Below are positions 34,541 through 45,300 of a stretch of 64,000 nucleotides of DNA, one piece after another. Numbering within the stretch: the first letter of the stretch is position 1; every line of letters begins with the position of its first letter. The translations under genes and the position numbers were made by a program. The notes below the pieces were generated by a model. That model was not told the origin of the DNA. It made no database searches and worked only from the letters and a program-made list of their open reading frames with translations. This DNA is from Planctomycetota bacterium (GTDB lineage Bacteria; Planctomycetota; B15-G4; SIAN01). Location of the stretch: assembly GCA_016795285.1 (NCBI GenBank), contig JAEUIC010000026.1:1-64000 (forward strand). The letters are read 5' to 3'.

Positions 34541-35533
34541 ATGGCCAGCAACAGTTTCGGCGAGCTGCTCCGCATCACCACCTTCGGCGAGTCGCACGGG
34601 CCGGCGCTCGGCGTCGTGATCGACGGGGTGCCGGCCGGCGTGCCGCTGGTCGTCGAGGAATTCCTGCCGGAGCTCGCGCGGCGGCGGCCGGGCCAGTCGG
34701 CGCTGACCAGCGCCCGCCGCGAGGCCGACGCGCCGCGGCTCCTGTCGGGCCTCTTCGAGGGGCGCACCACCGGGATGCCAATCACCGTCGTGGTCGACAA
34801 CGTCGACGCGCGGCCGGCCGACTACGACGCGCTGCGCGACGCCCCGCGCGCCGGCCACGCCGATGCGGCCTACGCCTCGAAGTACGGCCACCGCGACCAT
34901 CGCGGCGGCGGGCGCAGCTCGGGGCGCGAGACGGTGGCGCGGGTGATCGGCGGCGTCGTGGCGAGGAAGCTGCTGCCGCCGGCGACGCGCATCGTCGGCC
35001 ACGCGCTGCAGATCGGCCCGCACGTCGCGCGCGACTTCGATCCGACCTTCATCGAGAGCAACCCGCTGCGCTGCGCCGATCGCGCCGTCGCGCCGGCGAT
35101 GGCCGACTACGTCGCGCGCCTGCAGGCGCAGCACGACTCGACCGGCGGCCTCGTCGAGGTGCGCATCGAGGCGCCGCCGAAGGACTTGGGCGACCCCGTC
35201 TTCGCCAAGCTGAAGGGGAAGTTCGCCGAGGCGTTCCTCTCGATCGGCGCGGTGACCGGCTTCTCCTACGGCGCCGGATGGCGCTGCGCGACGCTGAAGG
35301 GGAGCGACTACGTCGCCGACTCCGCGAACTTCGGCGGGATGCTCGGCGGCATCTCGACCGGCGACCCGATCGTGCTGCACGCCTCGATCAAGCCGGCGAG
35401 CACCGTCGGCGCGGCGGCGCAGGCGGGCCGCCACGACCCGTGCATCGTGCCGCGCGTGATCCCGGTGCTGGAAGCGATGGCCGCGCTGGTGCTGGCCGAT
35501 CGGGTTCTGATGCTGCGCGCGCAGCGCGGCTAG
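34541..35533 (+). CDS. aroC: chorismate synthase
   Basis: 330 residues, slightly short for the family. It converts EPSP to chorismate with reduced FMN, the step after the AroA-AroK fusion. Signatures: FGESHGPALGVVIDGVPAG near the start, GHRDHRGGGRSSGRETVARV in the middle, and RHDPCIVPRVIPVLEAMAA near the end. The ATG is chosen because the conserved N-terminus starts five residues later; no strong ribosome site is visible. A long upstream open frame is only antisense to the membrane-protein gene. Its stop codon shares bases with the stop of the convergent nitroreductase gene. Confidence 0.95.
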   Translation: MASNSFGELLRITTFGESHGPALGVVIDGVPAGVPLVVEEFLPELARRRPGQSALTSARREADAPRLLSGLFEGRTTGMPITVVVDNVDARPADYDALRDAPRAGHADAAYASKYGHRDHRGGGRSSGRETVARVIGGVVARKLLPPATRIVGHALQIGPHVARDFDPTFIESNPLRCADRAVAPAMADYVARLQAQHDSTGGLVEVRIEAPPKDLGDPVFAKLKGKFAEAFLSIGAVTGFSYGAGWRCATLKGSDYVADSANFGGMLGGISTGDPIVLHASIKPASTVGAAAQAGRHDPCIVPRVIPVLEAMAALVLADRVLMLRAQRG

Positions 35534-37302
35534 CGTTTGCCGAGGTGGCCGTAGGGCGGCTCGCTGGCGATGCGCGGATCGTCGACCGGCGTGCCGACCG
35601 TGAAGTGGTAGAGGCTCTGGAAGGTCGCGTCGCGCAGCCCGAGCAGCTCGTGCACGAGGTCGTCGAAGTAGCAGCCGATGCCAGTCGCGCGCACGCCGGC
35701 CGCCTCGGCGGCGAGGTAGAGCGCCTGCCCGACCAGGCCGGCGTTCCAGAAGAGGCGGCGGTAGGCGTGCGGCGCGCCGACGAGCTCCGGCGCGAAGCGC
35801 GCGACCATGCCGAGGCTGAAGGCGCTGTCGGCGGCGATCTCCTGGCGGCAACTCACGATGCGCGCCGAGTCGCGGAAGTCGCCGGCGCGCAACCGGAAGA
35901 GCGGCAGGTGGCGCGGCGCGCCGTCGACGCGCGCCCACTCGGCGTCGGGCGCGAGCGCGGCGCGCAGTTCGTCGCTCGGCGCGAACGCGTCGGCCGCGTC
36001 GCGCGGATCGGCGCGCGAACCGCCGCGCTCGAGCAGGTAGAGGCCGCTCGCGACGCCGTCGACGCGGTGGACGAAGAGCAGCAGATGGAGCGGCGGCGCG
36101 GCGAGCCAGAGGTCGAAGGGCGGCGCGGCGGGGCGCGGCAGCGTCGCGTCGAGCAGCGCGAAGAGGTCGGCCGCTGGCAGCGTCGGGCGCGGATCGAAGG
36201 CGACGGCGCTGCGCCGGCCGCGGATCAGCGCGGCGGCGGCGCTCCGCTCGCCATGGGCCGGCAGGAGCGGCGGTGAAAGCGACAGCGGCGGCGGCGGCGG
36301 CGGCGGAAGAGACGGTGACGGCGAATCGTCGTGCGTCGGCGCTTCGAGCGCGGCGGCGCGCACGGTCGCGGCGTGCACCTCCGCGATCGCCGGCCAGTCG
36401 ACGTGGTCGCTCGAGAGCGCGTTCGCGCGACCGGCGTAGCGCGCCTCACCGCTCCGCTCGACCTGCCCGCGCAACCAACGCAGCGCCGCGGCCCGATCGA
36501 CCGGCGCGCCGTCGGTCGCGATCCAGAGCAGCGTCTCGGCCGTCTCGCGATCGGCGGGCGCGAGGTGGGCGAAGTCGCCATCGCGGTCGAGCCCGAGGAG
36601 GCGCTCGAGCGGTGCGTCGCCGAGCTCGTCGAGCAGCTCCGCTCGCCAGCCGAGCGTCGCCGCCGCGAAGCGCAGCGCACCGAGCGCGTGGCCGACGTCG
36701 TGCTGGCAGTAGCGGAAGGCCCGCTCGCCGTACTTCCACGCCTCGCGCCAATGGATCGAGGTGAGGGCCACCGCGAAGCCGGGCGGCGCCGCGGCGCCCG
36801 CCGGCGCACTCGCGGGCGCCGACGCAACCGCCGACACCGCCGCCGCCGCGAAGGCGACGCGCTGCTCGAGCGCGTGGTCGTGCACCGCGTAGTGCCACGC
36901 GCCGGCGTCGATCGCGCGGCCCTCCGGCACGACGAGCCACCCCTCGGTCGGATGGAGGTTGCCGCTCGACGGATTGGCGCGCAGCGGCCAGCGCGCGTCG
37001 CCGGCGCGCTTCCACGCCGTGAGGCCGAGCGAGAGCTCGAAGAAGGCGGCCAACGCCTCGCGCGTCACCGGCGCGGCGGGCAGCGGCGCGCGGCCGCTCG
37101 CCGCCGCGAAGAGGTCGCTCCAGCGCGCCGTCACGCCGTCGGCCGACAGCGGCAGCTCGCAGCGCGGCGCCCCCGCGTAGCTGCGGAACGGCTCGGGCTG
37201 CGTCGCCCAATCGAGGTAGCCGAGCGACGCGGCGAAGCGACGCGGGTGGTGCTTGCTGCGCAGGTGGTAGGCCAGCGCGGCCGCTTCGCGCGGTTCGCTC
37301 AC
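35530..37302 (-). CDS. double nitroreductase-domain (SagB/ThcOx-like) oxidoreductase
   Basis: 590 residues with two nitroreductase-like halves. The N-terminal half (about 75-370) has GLTAWKRAGDARWPLRANPS followed by SGNLHPTEGWLVV, the hallmark of SagB-type FMN dehydrogenases. The C-terminal half (about 405-590) has IRGRRSAVAFDPRPTLP, NAGLVGQALYLAAEAAGVRATGIGCYFDD. A low-complexity Ser/Pro linker joins them. SagB-type enzymes oxidise thiazolines or oxazolines in modified peptides, but no YcaO or precursor peptide is near, so the substrate is open. The GTG start forms a GTGA overlap with the upstream GNAT gene, so the two are probably one operon. Confidence 0.83.
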   Translation of the reverse strand: MSEPREAAALAYHLRSKHHPRRFAASLGYLDWATQPEPFRSYAGAPRCELPLSADGVTARWSDLFAAASGRAPLPAAPVTREALAAFFELSLGLTAWKRAGDARWPLRANPSSGNLHPTEGWLVVPEGRAIDAGAWHYAVHDHALEQRVAFAAAAVSAVASAPASAPAGAAAPPGFAVALTSIHWREAWKYGERAFRYCQHDVGHALGALRFAAATLGWRAELLDELGDAPLERLLGLDRDGDFAHLAPADRETAETLLWIATDGAPVDRAAALRWLRGQVERSGEARYAGRANALSSDHVDWPAIAEVHAATVRAAALEAPTHDDSPSPSLPPPPPPPLSLSPPLLPAHGERSAAAALIRGRRSAVAFDPRPTLPAADLFALLDATLPRPAAPPFDLWLAAPPLHLLLFVHRVDGVASGLYLLERGGSRADPRDAADAFAPSDELRAALAPDAEWARVDGAPRHLPLFRLRAGDFRDSARIVSCRQEIAADSAFSLGMVARFAPELVGAPHAYRRLFWNAGLVGQALYLAAEAAGVRATGIGCYFDDLVHELLGLRDATFQSLYHFTVGTPVDDPRIASEPPYGHLGKR

Positions 37303-37820
37303 GGCGCCCCCAACTCGAGCGTGTAGAGCGAGAGCTCGGCCGGATCGGGGTCGAGATGGACCGGGCGCAAGAAGGTGAAGCCGAGCCGCTCGAGCACGCG
37401 GATCGAAGGCGCGTTGGACGGCAGGACGATCGCCATCAGCCGCTGCCAGCGGTAATGGTCGCGCGCGCGCGCCACGCAGCCGGCCGCCGCCTCGCTCGCG
37501 TAGCCCTGCCCCCAATGCTCCGGCAGCAGCGCGTAGCCGACGTCGGGGTGGTCGAGCGTCGCGCGCTGCAGCAGCCCCGCCATCCCGAGCGACGCCCCAT
37601 CGCTCTTGCGCTCGATGCGCCAGAGGCCGAAGCCGTGGGTCGCGTAGCTCGCGAGCGGGCCGTTGCGCAGGTAGTCGGCCGCCTGCTCGACGGTCCGCAC
37701 GCCGCGATCGGCGATGTTGCGCACGAACGACGGCTCGTTCAGCTGCCGCACGATGAAGGGAGCATCAGCGAGCGTGAGCTCGACCAGCCGCAACCGCTCC
37801 GTCTCGAAGACCACTGCCAC
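37299..37820 (-). CDS. GNAT-family acetyltransferase (RimJ/RimL type)
   Basis: 173 residues. Begins FETERLRLVELTLADAPFIVRQLN as in RimJ/RimL-type N-acetyltransferases. The acetyl-CoA loop is HWGQGYASEAAAGCVARA, and the C-terminal strand is NAPSIRVLERLGFTFL. Substrate unknown (ribosomal protein, peptide or small molecule amine). The GTG at 37820 has AAAGGAG six bases upstream, which is much better than the GTG nine codons earlier. It is coupled by four overlapping bases to the double nitroreductase gene, so the acetyltransferase may act on the same substrate. Confidence 0.85.
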   Translation of the reverse strand: MAVVFETERLRLVELTLADAPFIVRQLNEPSFVRNIADRGVRTVEQAADYLRNGPLASYATHGFGLWRIERKSDGASLGMAGLLQRATLDHPDVGYALLPEHWGQGYASEAAAGCVARARDHYRWQRLMAIVLPSNAPSIRVLERLGFTFLRPVHLDPDPAELSLYTLELGAP

Positions 37821-37879
37821 CGCGCGCTCCTTTCGGCCTCGTCCCACCGTACTCTCCGCTGCTCACGGAGGAGCGAGCG

Positions 37880-38134
37880 ATGAAGGCGTGTCATGCCGGC
37901 CGGTCCGTCGAGCTCGATGCGGCGGACGGCTCGCTGGTGATCCGCTTCCCGTGGGACGTCGCGGCGCTGGCCGCCGTGCGCGCGCTGCCCGGCCGCCGCT
38001 TCGACACGCACGCCAAGTGCTGGCGCTGCCCGCTCGACGCCGCCGCCACCGTCGTCGCCACGCTCGCGCCGCTGCGCTTCACGATCGCCCCCGCGGTGGC
38101 GGCGCTGCTCACGGAGCGCCGCCCTCTCGCTTGA
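37880..38134 (+). CDS. small HARP-like domain protein
   Basis: 84 residues, soluble. The stretch VRALPGRRFDTHAKCWRCPLD matches the HARP-like substrate-recognition motif found at the N-terminus of SNF2-type helicases and annealing helicases. Here it stands alone, without a helicase. A very good ribosome site (GGAGGAG, six bases before the ATG) argues that it is expressed. A nucleic-acid-binding role is inferred from the motif only. Confidence 0.65.
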   Translation: MKACHAGRSVELDAADGSLVIRFPWDVAALAAVRALPGRRFDTHAKCWRCPLDAAATVVATLAPLRFTIAPAVAALLTERRPLA

Positions 38135-38142
38135 GAGCGGCG

Positions 38143-39309
38143 TCACTTCTCCTTCTTCGCGCCGCCGCTCGCCGCCATCCGCTCCTTCAGCAGCACGCCG
38201 ACCGCGCCGTCGGTGGCGGCGGGCCCTCCGCCGAGCGCGGTGTTGGTGGCCGCGATCATCCCGAAGCCGCCCGCGCGATCGATCCAGCAGCAGGCGTACC
38301 AGAGGCCGTTGCTGCCGGTGTGGGTCAGCACGCGCTTGTCGCCCGTGGCCCACTCGCGCGTCGGCAAGAGCCAGCCGTAGCCGTAGCGATCGCTCGAATC
38401 GGCGGCCGTCGGCGGATAGGGCGCATGGAGCCGCTCGAAGGTCGCTTGGCGCAGCGTGATCTTCCCGACCTTCACGTCACCCTTCACGCCGCGCAGGTGG
38501 AGCTGCAGGTACTTCGCCCAATCGGCGAGCGACGCATGCACGGTGCCGGCCGGCCCGAGCAGCGGCGGGTTGTCGGCGTCGGGGCCCGGCTCGATCGCCT
38601 CGCCGTCGTCGCCGTGGCCGCGCGGTTGGTCGAGCTCGTCCGCGGCACCCGGCGGCCCGAAGCCGGCCGACTTCATGCCGAGCGGCTCGAAGAGGAGCTT
38701 CTCCATCAGCTCCTCCCACGGCTTGCCTGTCGCGACCTCGGCGACGTGGCCCGCCAGCACGAAGCCCGCATTGCTGTAGACCAGCTCGCCGCGCGGCTTC
38801 GAACTCGGCGGCAAGGCGAGCACGGCGCGCGCGAAGTGGCGGCGCTGCTCGGTCGGTGCCATGTCGAGCGCGGCGCAGCGATTGAGCGTCGCGTCGGGCG
38901 ACGTCATCGCCGGGACGCCCGCGCGATGGGCCAGCAGCTCGACCAGCGTGAGGTCGCGGTAGGCGGCGTCCATGGTCGGCGCCGCGTCGGGCAGGAGCTT
39001 CTGCAGCGGCGTCTCCCACTTCAGGTCGCCGCGCTCGACCAGCAGCGCCAACAGCGTCGCCGTCATCGATTTGGTGCAGGAACCGAGGTGCCACGCGTCG
39101 TCGACGCCGGGCGCGACGCCGCTGCCGTGCGCCCGCTCGCCCACGGCGTAGACGCCGAGCAGCTCATCGGTGGTGAACGAGGCGGCGGCCAGCGCCGGCA
39201 CCTTCTGCTGGGCGCGCACCGCCTCGAGCGCCTTCTCGATGCGCGCCGCCGTGCCTCCGCTCTCCTGCGCCACCAACGCGACGCCGCTCGCCAGCCAGCC
39301 GATCCGCAT
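38143..39309 (-). CDS. class C beta-lactamase-related serine hydrolase
   Basis: 388 residues. Hydrophobic N-terminus (IGWLASGVALVAQ), probably a short signal or anchor. Active-site motifs of the family: SCTKSMTATLLAL (S-x-x-K), YSNAGFVLAGHVAEV (Y-x-N) and HTGSNGLWY (H-x-G in place of K-T-G). Such proteins are usually esterases, D-aminopeptidases or peptidoglycan-related enzymes and not true lactamases. GAGGAGA precedes the ATG. It lies downstream of the alpha-2-macroglobulin gene on the same strand with a 67-nt gap. Confidence 0.87.
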   Translation of the reverse strand: MRIGWLASGVALVAQESGGTAARIEKALEAVRAQQKVPALAAASFTTDELLGVYAVGERAHGSGVAPGVDDAWHLGSCTKSMTATLLALLVERGDLKWETPLQKLLPDAAPTMDAAYRDLTLVELLAHRAGVPAMTSPDATLNRCAALDMAPTEQRRHFARAVLALPPSSKPRGELVYSNAGFVLAGHVAEVATGKPWEELMEKLLFEPLGMKSAGFGPPGAADELDQPRGHGDDGEAIEPGPDADNPPLLGPAGTVHASLADWAKYLQLHLRGVKGDVKVGKITLRQATFERLHAPYPPTAADSSDRYGYGWLLPTREWATGDKRVLTHTGSNGLWYACCWIDRAGGFGMIAATNTALGGGPAATDGAVGVLLKERMAASGGAKKEK

Positions 39310-39376
39310 GCCGCTCTCCTCGTGGGGACGGCGCGGAACATACGGCGGCGGCGCGGCGAACGGCGCGCGCCATCGC

Positions 39377-42300
39377 TCAGCGCGGGAGCTCGGAGAGCCC
39401 GCGCGCGAGCTCCTCCTCGCGCCACGCCTCGACCAGCGCGGCCGGCTCGCTCGCGGCGGAGGGCGGGCGCCCCTCGAACGCCGCGAAGGCGAGCGCGAGT
39501 TCGCGCCACTCCTCGGCATCGGTCGGCGCGACGGCGTGCACCACGCCAGCGTCGTCCCGCCAGCTCGTGACGTGCCCGGTGCGACCGCACTCGAGCTCGG
39601 CGAGCTCCTCGCGCGCGAACTCGGGCCAGCACGGACTGCAGCGCTCGCGCCACGCGACGTAGTCGGGCCACGCGGCGCGCCACGCCGCCGCGGGCGCAGC
39701 GACCAGCAGCTCGAGCGGCGGCAGCAGGAGCGTCTCGCTCGCGGCGCGTCCCGTGCAGCGTGCCGCATCGGCCGCGAAGGCCGCCGAGAGTTCCGCCGCC
39801 GTCATGCCGACGAACTGCGCGCGCAGCCGCTCGACTCCCGCGTCGTCGTCGAAGCGGTCGCTGTACCGCTCGAACCGGCGCGCCAGGAGGTCCTCGACCG
39901 TCGCATGTGGCAGCAGCGCCTCCTCGAGCTCGGCTCGCTCGCCCGGCGCCGTCTCGCCGTCGAGCCGCTCACGCACGCGCTCGACCGCCCCCGCCTCGCC
40001 GCACGCGAGCGCGAGCAGGAGCTGCCAGCGCCGCTCGGCCGGGCGCGACGCCTCGCGCGCGAAGTCGGCCGGTCGCGCGCGCGCCCGCGCCAGCAACTCG
40101 CGCTCGAGCAGCTCCGTCTCCGCGACGTCGAGCCGCAAGCGCAGCAGCGTCGCATCGTCGATCTGCGCCAGTCGCGCCGCCGCGGCCTCGTCGCCGGCGT
40201 CGAGCAGCACGTCGAGCAGCGCGTCGAGCGCCTCCTCGGGCGCGCGCGAACGCCGCAGCCACTCGAACGGCAGCTGCGCGCGCGACGCCGGCGAGAGCGC
40301 CCACCACGCTGCCTCCGCCACGGAGGGCTCGATCGCTTCGGCTCCGCAAAGGCGCACGAGCTTCCCGCCGAGCGGCGTCGCCAGTTCGACCTCGTCCTCG
40401 AGCCAATCGAGCAGCGCCTCCATCGCATCGAGCCCCTCCGCCCCGCGCCGCTCGGCCGCCGCGAAGCAGCGCGTCGCGAAGGAGAGCCGCTCCGTCGGCT
40501 CGAGCCGCGCGAGCAGCTCGGGGAACGCGAGCGCGTCGATCGGCGCGGCCGGGTCGTCGAGCGCCGCGAGCAGCGCGTCCACCAGCGCGTGGAGCACCAC
40601 CTCGCGCGCCGCGAGGAGGCGGCGCTCCTCGGGATGGGGCGGCGCGCCGAAGAGCTCGGGCAGCTCGCACTCGGTCGCGATCGCCTGCGCGAGCAGCGCG
40701 CGCCGAACGGTCGGTCGCCCCACCGCGAGCGCCGCCGCGACCTCGCCGAAGAACTGCTCGATCGCCGCCAGCGAAGCGCGCGCGGCACTGCTCAACCGAC
40801 CGCTGCGCACGCCCGCGCTCGGCGCCACCGCCGCCGCGACCTCGGCGCGGAACCAATTCGCCACGTGCTCCGCCTCGACCACCGATTCCAGCGGATCGAG
40901 CGGAAGCTCCGCGTCCTCCTCGCGCAGCAGCTCGGCAGCGCGCTCCGCAGCGTCGTCCGCAGCCTGGTCCGTCGCGCCGCCCGCCGCTCGCGCCCACCGT
41001 TCGGCATTCCGCGCGAGCGCCTCGGGCAGGAGCCAGGTCGGCGTCACGGCCACCGTCTCGCCGCGCGGCGCGATCGCGAGTTCGGCGGAGCCGCAGGCGC
41101 CCGACTGCTCGGGCCGGTACATCGCCTCGACCACTGCACCCGGCCACGCGAAGCGGCCCGCGAAGGCGGCGACCATCCGCACGGTGAAGCGGTGCGGCTG
41201 CAACGGAGCGATGCGCGGCGCCGCGAAGACGACCGCCTCGTCGCGCGCTTCGCCACCGCGGTCGCGATCGACCAACTCGACGCCGGCCGGCAACGGAACG
41301 GTGCAAGCGACGTAGCTCGCGCCGCTCGGCGCCCGCAGCGTCACCTCGCACTCGAGCGTGTCGCCGACGCGGCAGCGCCACGCCGCGCCGTCGCGCGCCA
41401 GCGGCTCGCGCACCTCGCGACCGTCGCGCCGCACGATGCGCCACGCCTCGCGCGTGACGTCGAACGGCGCCGACCAGCTCGCCTCGGGCAACGCCGCCAC
41501 CTGCCAGCGCCGCGCGACCACGACGAGCGCCGAGCCGCCCGCGTGACCGACCACACGCACGCGCCCCGCCGCGGTTCCGAGCGGCGCCGGCAGCTCGCCG
41601 ACGAAGCGCCCTGCACCGCGAGCGCGCAACTCGACGCGCACGCCGTCGCACTCGACGATGGGCGGCACGGCATGTTGGGCCGCGTTCGCCGCGTTCGCCG
41701 CATCCGTCGCAGCCGTCGCAGCAACGTCGCCGCCGTCCCGCGCGGCATCGTCGGCGAGCGCGCAGAGTGCGACCGCCGTCGCCCAGGTCGTGCCGACGCG
41801 CCCCTCGGCGAACGCCTGCAGCAGCGCCGCCACCAGCGGCTCGCGCTCGGCGGCCGGCCGGCCGAGCCGTTGCGCCAACGCGAGGCGATGGGCGACGCGC
41901 GTCACCTCGTCCGCTTCGAGCGGCACCACCTCGGGCGTTGCCGCCGCGCCCGTTGGCCGTGACCACGCGCGCTCCGCGGCGGCGCGCTCGCCCGCGGCGA
42001 ATGCCGCGAGTCCGGAGCGCGCCTGCAAGCTCGGCGTGAGCGGCGCATCGCCCTGCAGCAACGCCACCACCGCCGCGCGCGCCGTCGCGTCGCTCGGCGC
42101 CGCGACCAGCGCCGCCACCGCGAGCTCGGCCAGCCGCTGCGCGCGGAACGGTTCGCTCGCGGCTTCGTCGTCGCCCGCGCTCGGATCGCCGAGCCGTTCG
42201 TTGCGCGGCAGTTTCGCCAACGCCGCGCGCGGATCACCGCCCGCGTCCTGCAGGGCCTTCGCGCACTCGCCGAGCAGGCCGCGACTGAAATCGCGCAGCG

Positions 42301-45300
42301 CGCCGTGGCGCGCGGGATCGAGCCCCGCGTCGCGCGCCAACGCGAGGCCGTGCAGCACGACCGGCGTCATCGCCAGATCGAGTTCGCCGCCCGGCCACCA
42401 CGCGTAACCGTCGGGATCGGCGAGCTGGCGCACGCGCGCCATGCCGGCCGCGAAGCGCGCCGTCTGCTCCGCGTCGAGCGGCGCCGCAGCGGGCGCGAGG
42501 CGACGGCGCGCGGACGCCGCGGCGAAGAGCGGCGCGAGGCGCGACAGCGTCTGCTCGGCGCAACCATGCGGATAGGCGCCAAGCCACTCGGCCGCCTCGG
42601 CGAGCAGCGCGCCGCGATCGGCGAGCACGGTCACCGTCAGCGCACCCGCGGTCGCGCCGGCGATCGGCGGCGGCGCGAGTTCGAGCGGCGTCGTGCCGTG
42701 CAGCGCACCGGTCGCGCTGGTCCGCCGCTCGAGCGTCGCCGGCAGGAGCGGCAGCGCGCGCCGCTCGCCATCGAGGCCCGGCAGTTCCACCGTGAGCGCC
42801 GCCGCGCCGGGTGCCAGCGCCTGCAGCGGCAGCGCCACGCGCCATGGCGAAGCGGCGGTGAGCGTCGTGCGCAGCGGCGCCGCCGTCGGTGCACCGGCCG
42901 TAGCCGCGAACGGTCCGCCGAGCGCTCCGTCCGGCACGGCGTGGAGCGTGACGTCGAGCGCGACCTCGCGCGGCGTCGCGCTCCGCGTCGTTGCCAGCGC
43001 GAGGACCTCGACGCGGTCGCCCGCGCGCAGGAAGCGCGGCACGAGCAACGTCACGTCAGGATCGCGCGCCGTCTCGACGTGCGCGCGCGTGATCTCGCCG
43101 CCCTCGCCGTCGGTGACCGCCACCAGCGTCACGCGCCAGCGGGCGAGATCGTCGGGCCACGTCACCGTGAATTCACCGCGCCCCTCCCCATCGGTGCGCA
43201 CCGCCGGCAGGAACGCGGCGACGGCGCGCAGCTCGTCGCGCACGAAGTTGCCGCTGCCCGGGCCGACGGTCGCCCCGCCGCTGCCATAGTTCGGTGCCAC
43301 GGAGTCGAAGCGGTCGGTCAGCACGCCGTCGCGGAAGAGCTCGCCGAAGAGGCGCCGCCGGCTCGTCGGCGCCAACGTGACGGCGTCCCCCTCGCGCGCG
43401 AAGGTCGCCTCCGGTTCGAGCGCGCGCCACGGCGGGAGCGTGCGATCGCGTTCGAGCAGGAAGAGCGACTCGTCGACGATCGCGACCGCGACGCTCGCCG
43501 CGCAGGGGGCGCCATCGGCCGTGCGCGTGTCGAGGTGGAGCGTCGTCGTGGTGCCGGGCGCGAAGGTCGCGTCCGCTTCGCGCAACTGCGCCGCCACCGG
43601 CCCGCGCGGCGAGCGGAGCGCCACCGTCTGCGTGCAGCGATCGCCTCCATCGCGGTTCCACCGTTCGCCGCACCACCCGCTGCCCCACCCGCCGCTCTCC
43701 TCGGGCGACGCGTCGGCGGCCCGCTCGCTCGACGCCACCACTTCGACCTGCGGCCACCAGCCCGCCGTGGTCGCGACGCGCCACTCGCCGCGCCCCTCGC
43801 CATCGAGCTGCAGCGCGTGCGCGGCGAGCGGCACGCTGCGCCCCGCCGTCACCACCACCCACGCGTGCGGCCGGCCGCGCAGCGCGAAGGCGAGCGGCGC
43901 GCCGGCGATCGGCGTCGCCGTCGTGCAATCGAGCGCGAGGACGATCGGCGCATCGGTCGCTTCCGCGGCGCTCGCCTCTGCGGTTGCGTCGTCCGTCGCG
44001 GCCGTCTTGCTGGGCTCCGCTGCGGGCCGCTCGAGGAGCAGTTGGCCGCGCTGCACCACCTCCTGCCCATCGGGCGCGACGACGCGCAACTCGAGCGCGA
44101 GGTGGGTCGCCGCCCAGACGCCCTTCGTCGCCAACGTCTCGCACGCGAGCGGCAGCGTGGCGCGCCCCTCGCCATCCAGCACGAACCGCTCGATCTCCTC
44201 GTAGCCGGCCGTTCGCACGCAGAGCGTCCCTTCGAGCTCGCCCGCGGGCGCCCCCGCCGGCAGTCGCGCGACGACGCCCACCTGCGGCCGCGGCGCGCCG
44301 CGCACGAAGCGCTGCGGCCAGTCGACCGACAGCAGCAGCGGCGGCCGCTTCACCGCGCTCACCACGGTCGGCGCCGCTTGCAGCAGCACGCGCCGCGTCG
44401 CTCGCCGCTCCGGCTCCAGCGCTGCCGTCGCGGTCGCTGGCACCTCGCTCGCGAGCGCTACCTCGATCGTGAGCGGGCCGAGCGGCGCCGTCGGCGGCAG
44501 CGGCAGCTCGAAGGCGAGCAGCCCCGTCGCGTCGCAGCGGCCGCGCTGCACCACCTCGTCGCTCGTCCCCGGCCAGAAGCGCATCTCGAGCGGTGCGTCG
44601 GCGAGCGGCCGCAGCGCGAGCGCCACCTCGCGCGCTCCGCCGATCGCCGGCGCTTGCGCGTCGACCACCTCGCGCACCACGACGCGGCCGCGCACGGCGT
44701 CGCCGGCGCGATGGAGCGGTGCGTCGACGAGGAGGTGGGCGAGGAGGTCGTCGTGCCGCTGCTCGACCCCGCTCGAATCGACGGCGACCAGCGCTTCGTG
44801 GCGCCCCGCCTCGCGCTCGAGCGCCGCGTAGAGCACGCCGCGTTCCGCGCCGGTCGCGAGCGTGACGAGGCCCGCCGCATCGGCGCGGCCGCTCGCGCGC
44901 TCGACGCCCGCCTCGTCGACGAAGCGCGCCGTGCCGCCCGCCGCCGGTTCGCCCTCGAAGAGGAGCAACGCGACCAACCGCTCGCCACGCCACTGTGCCA
45001 CCACCTCGAGCGCGCTCACCAGCAGCGGCTGCACCTGCGCGCGCGCGCCGTCGACCTCGCGCAGCAGGACGCGGTAGGAGCCGGGCGCCAACGCGGGCAG
45101 TTCGATGTCGTAGCGGCCCGCCGGCACTACGCGGTCGAGCAGCGGCGGCGCCTCGCCCGGCAAGAGCCACGCGGCGCGCGCCGCTTCGACGTCGGCGAGG
45201 CGATCGACGCGCACCTGCAGCTCCGCGGCGAGCGGCAGCGGCAAGTCGAGCGGCATGCCGGGCGCGAGGCGGCGCAACGCGCCGGTGGCGGGGCCGAGCT

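Noticed and set aside
37299..37847. Longer form of the GNAT protein from the GTG at 37847
   Set aside because: The GTG at 37820 has a strong AAAGGAG at ideal distance; the nine extra residues are not conserved-looking.
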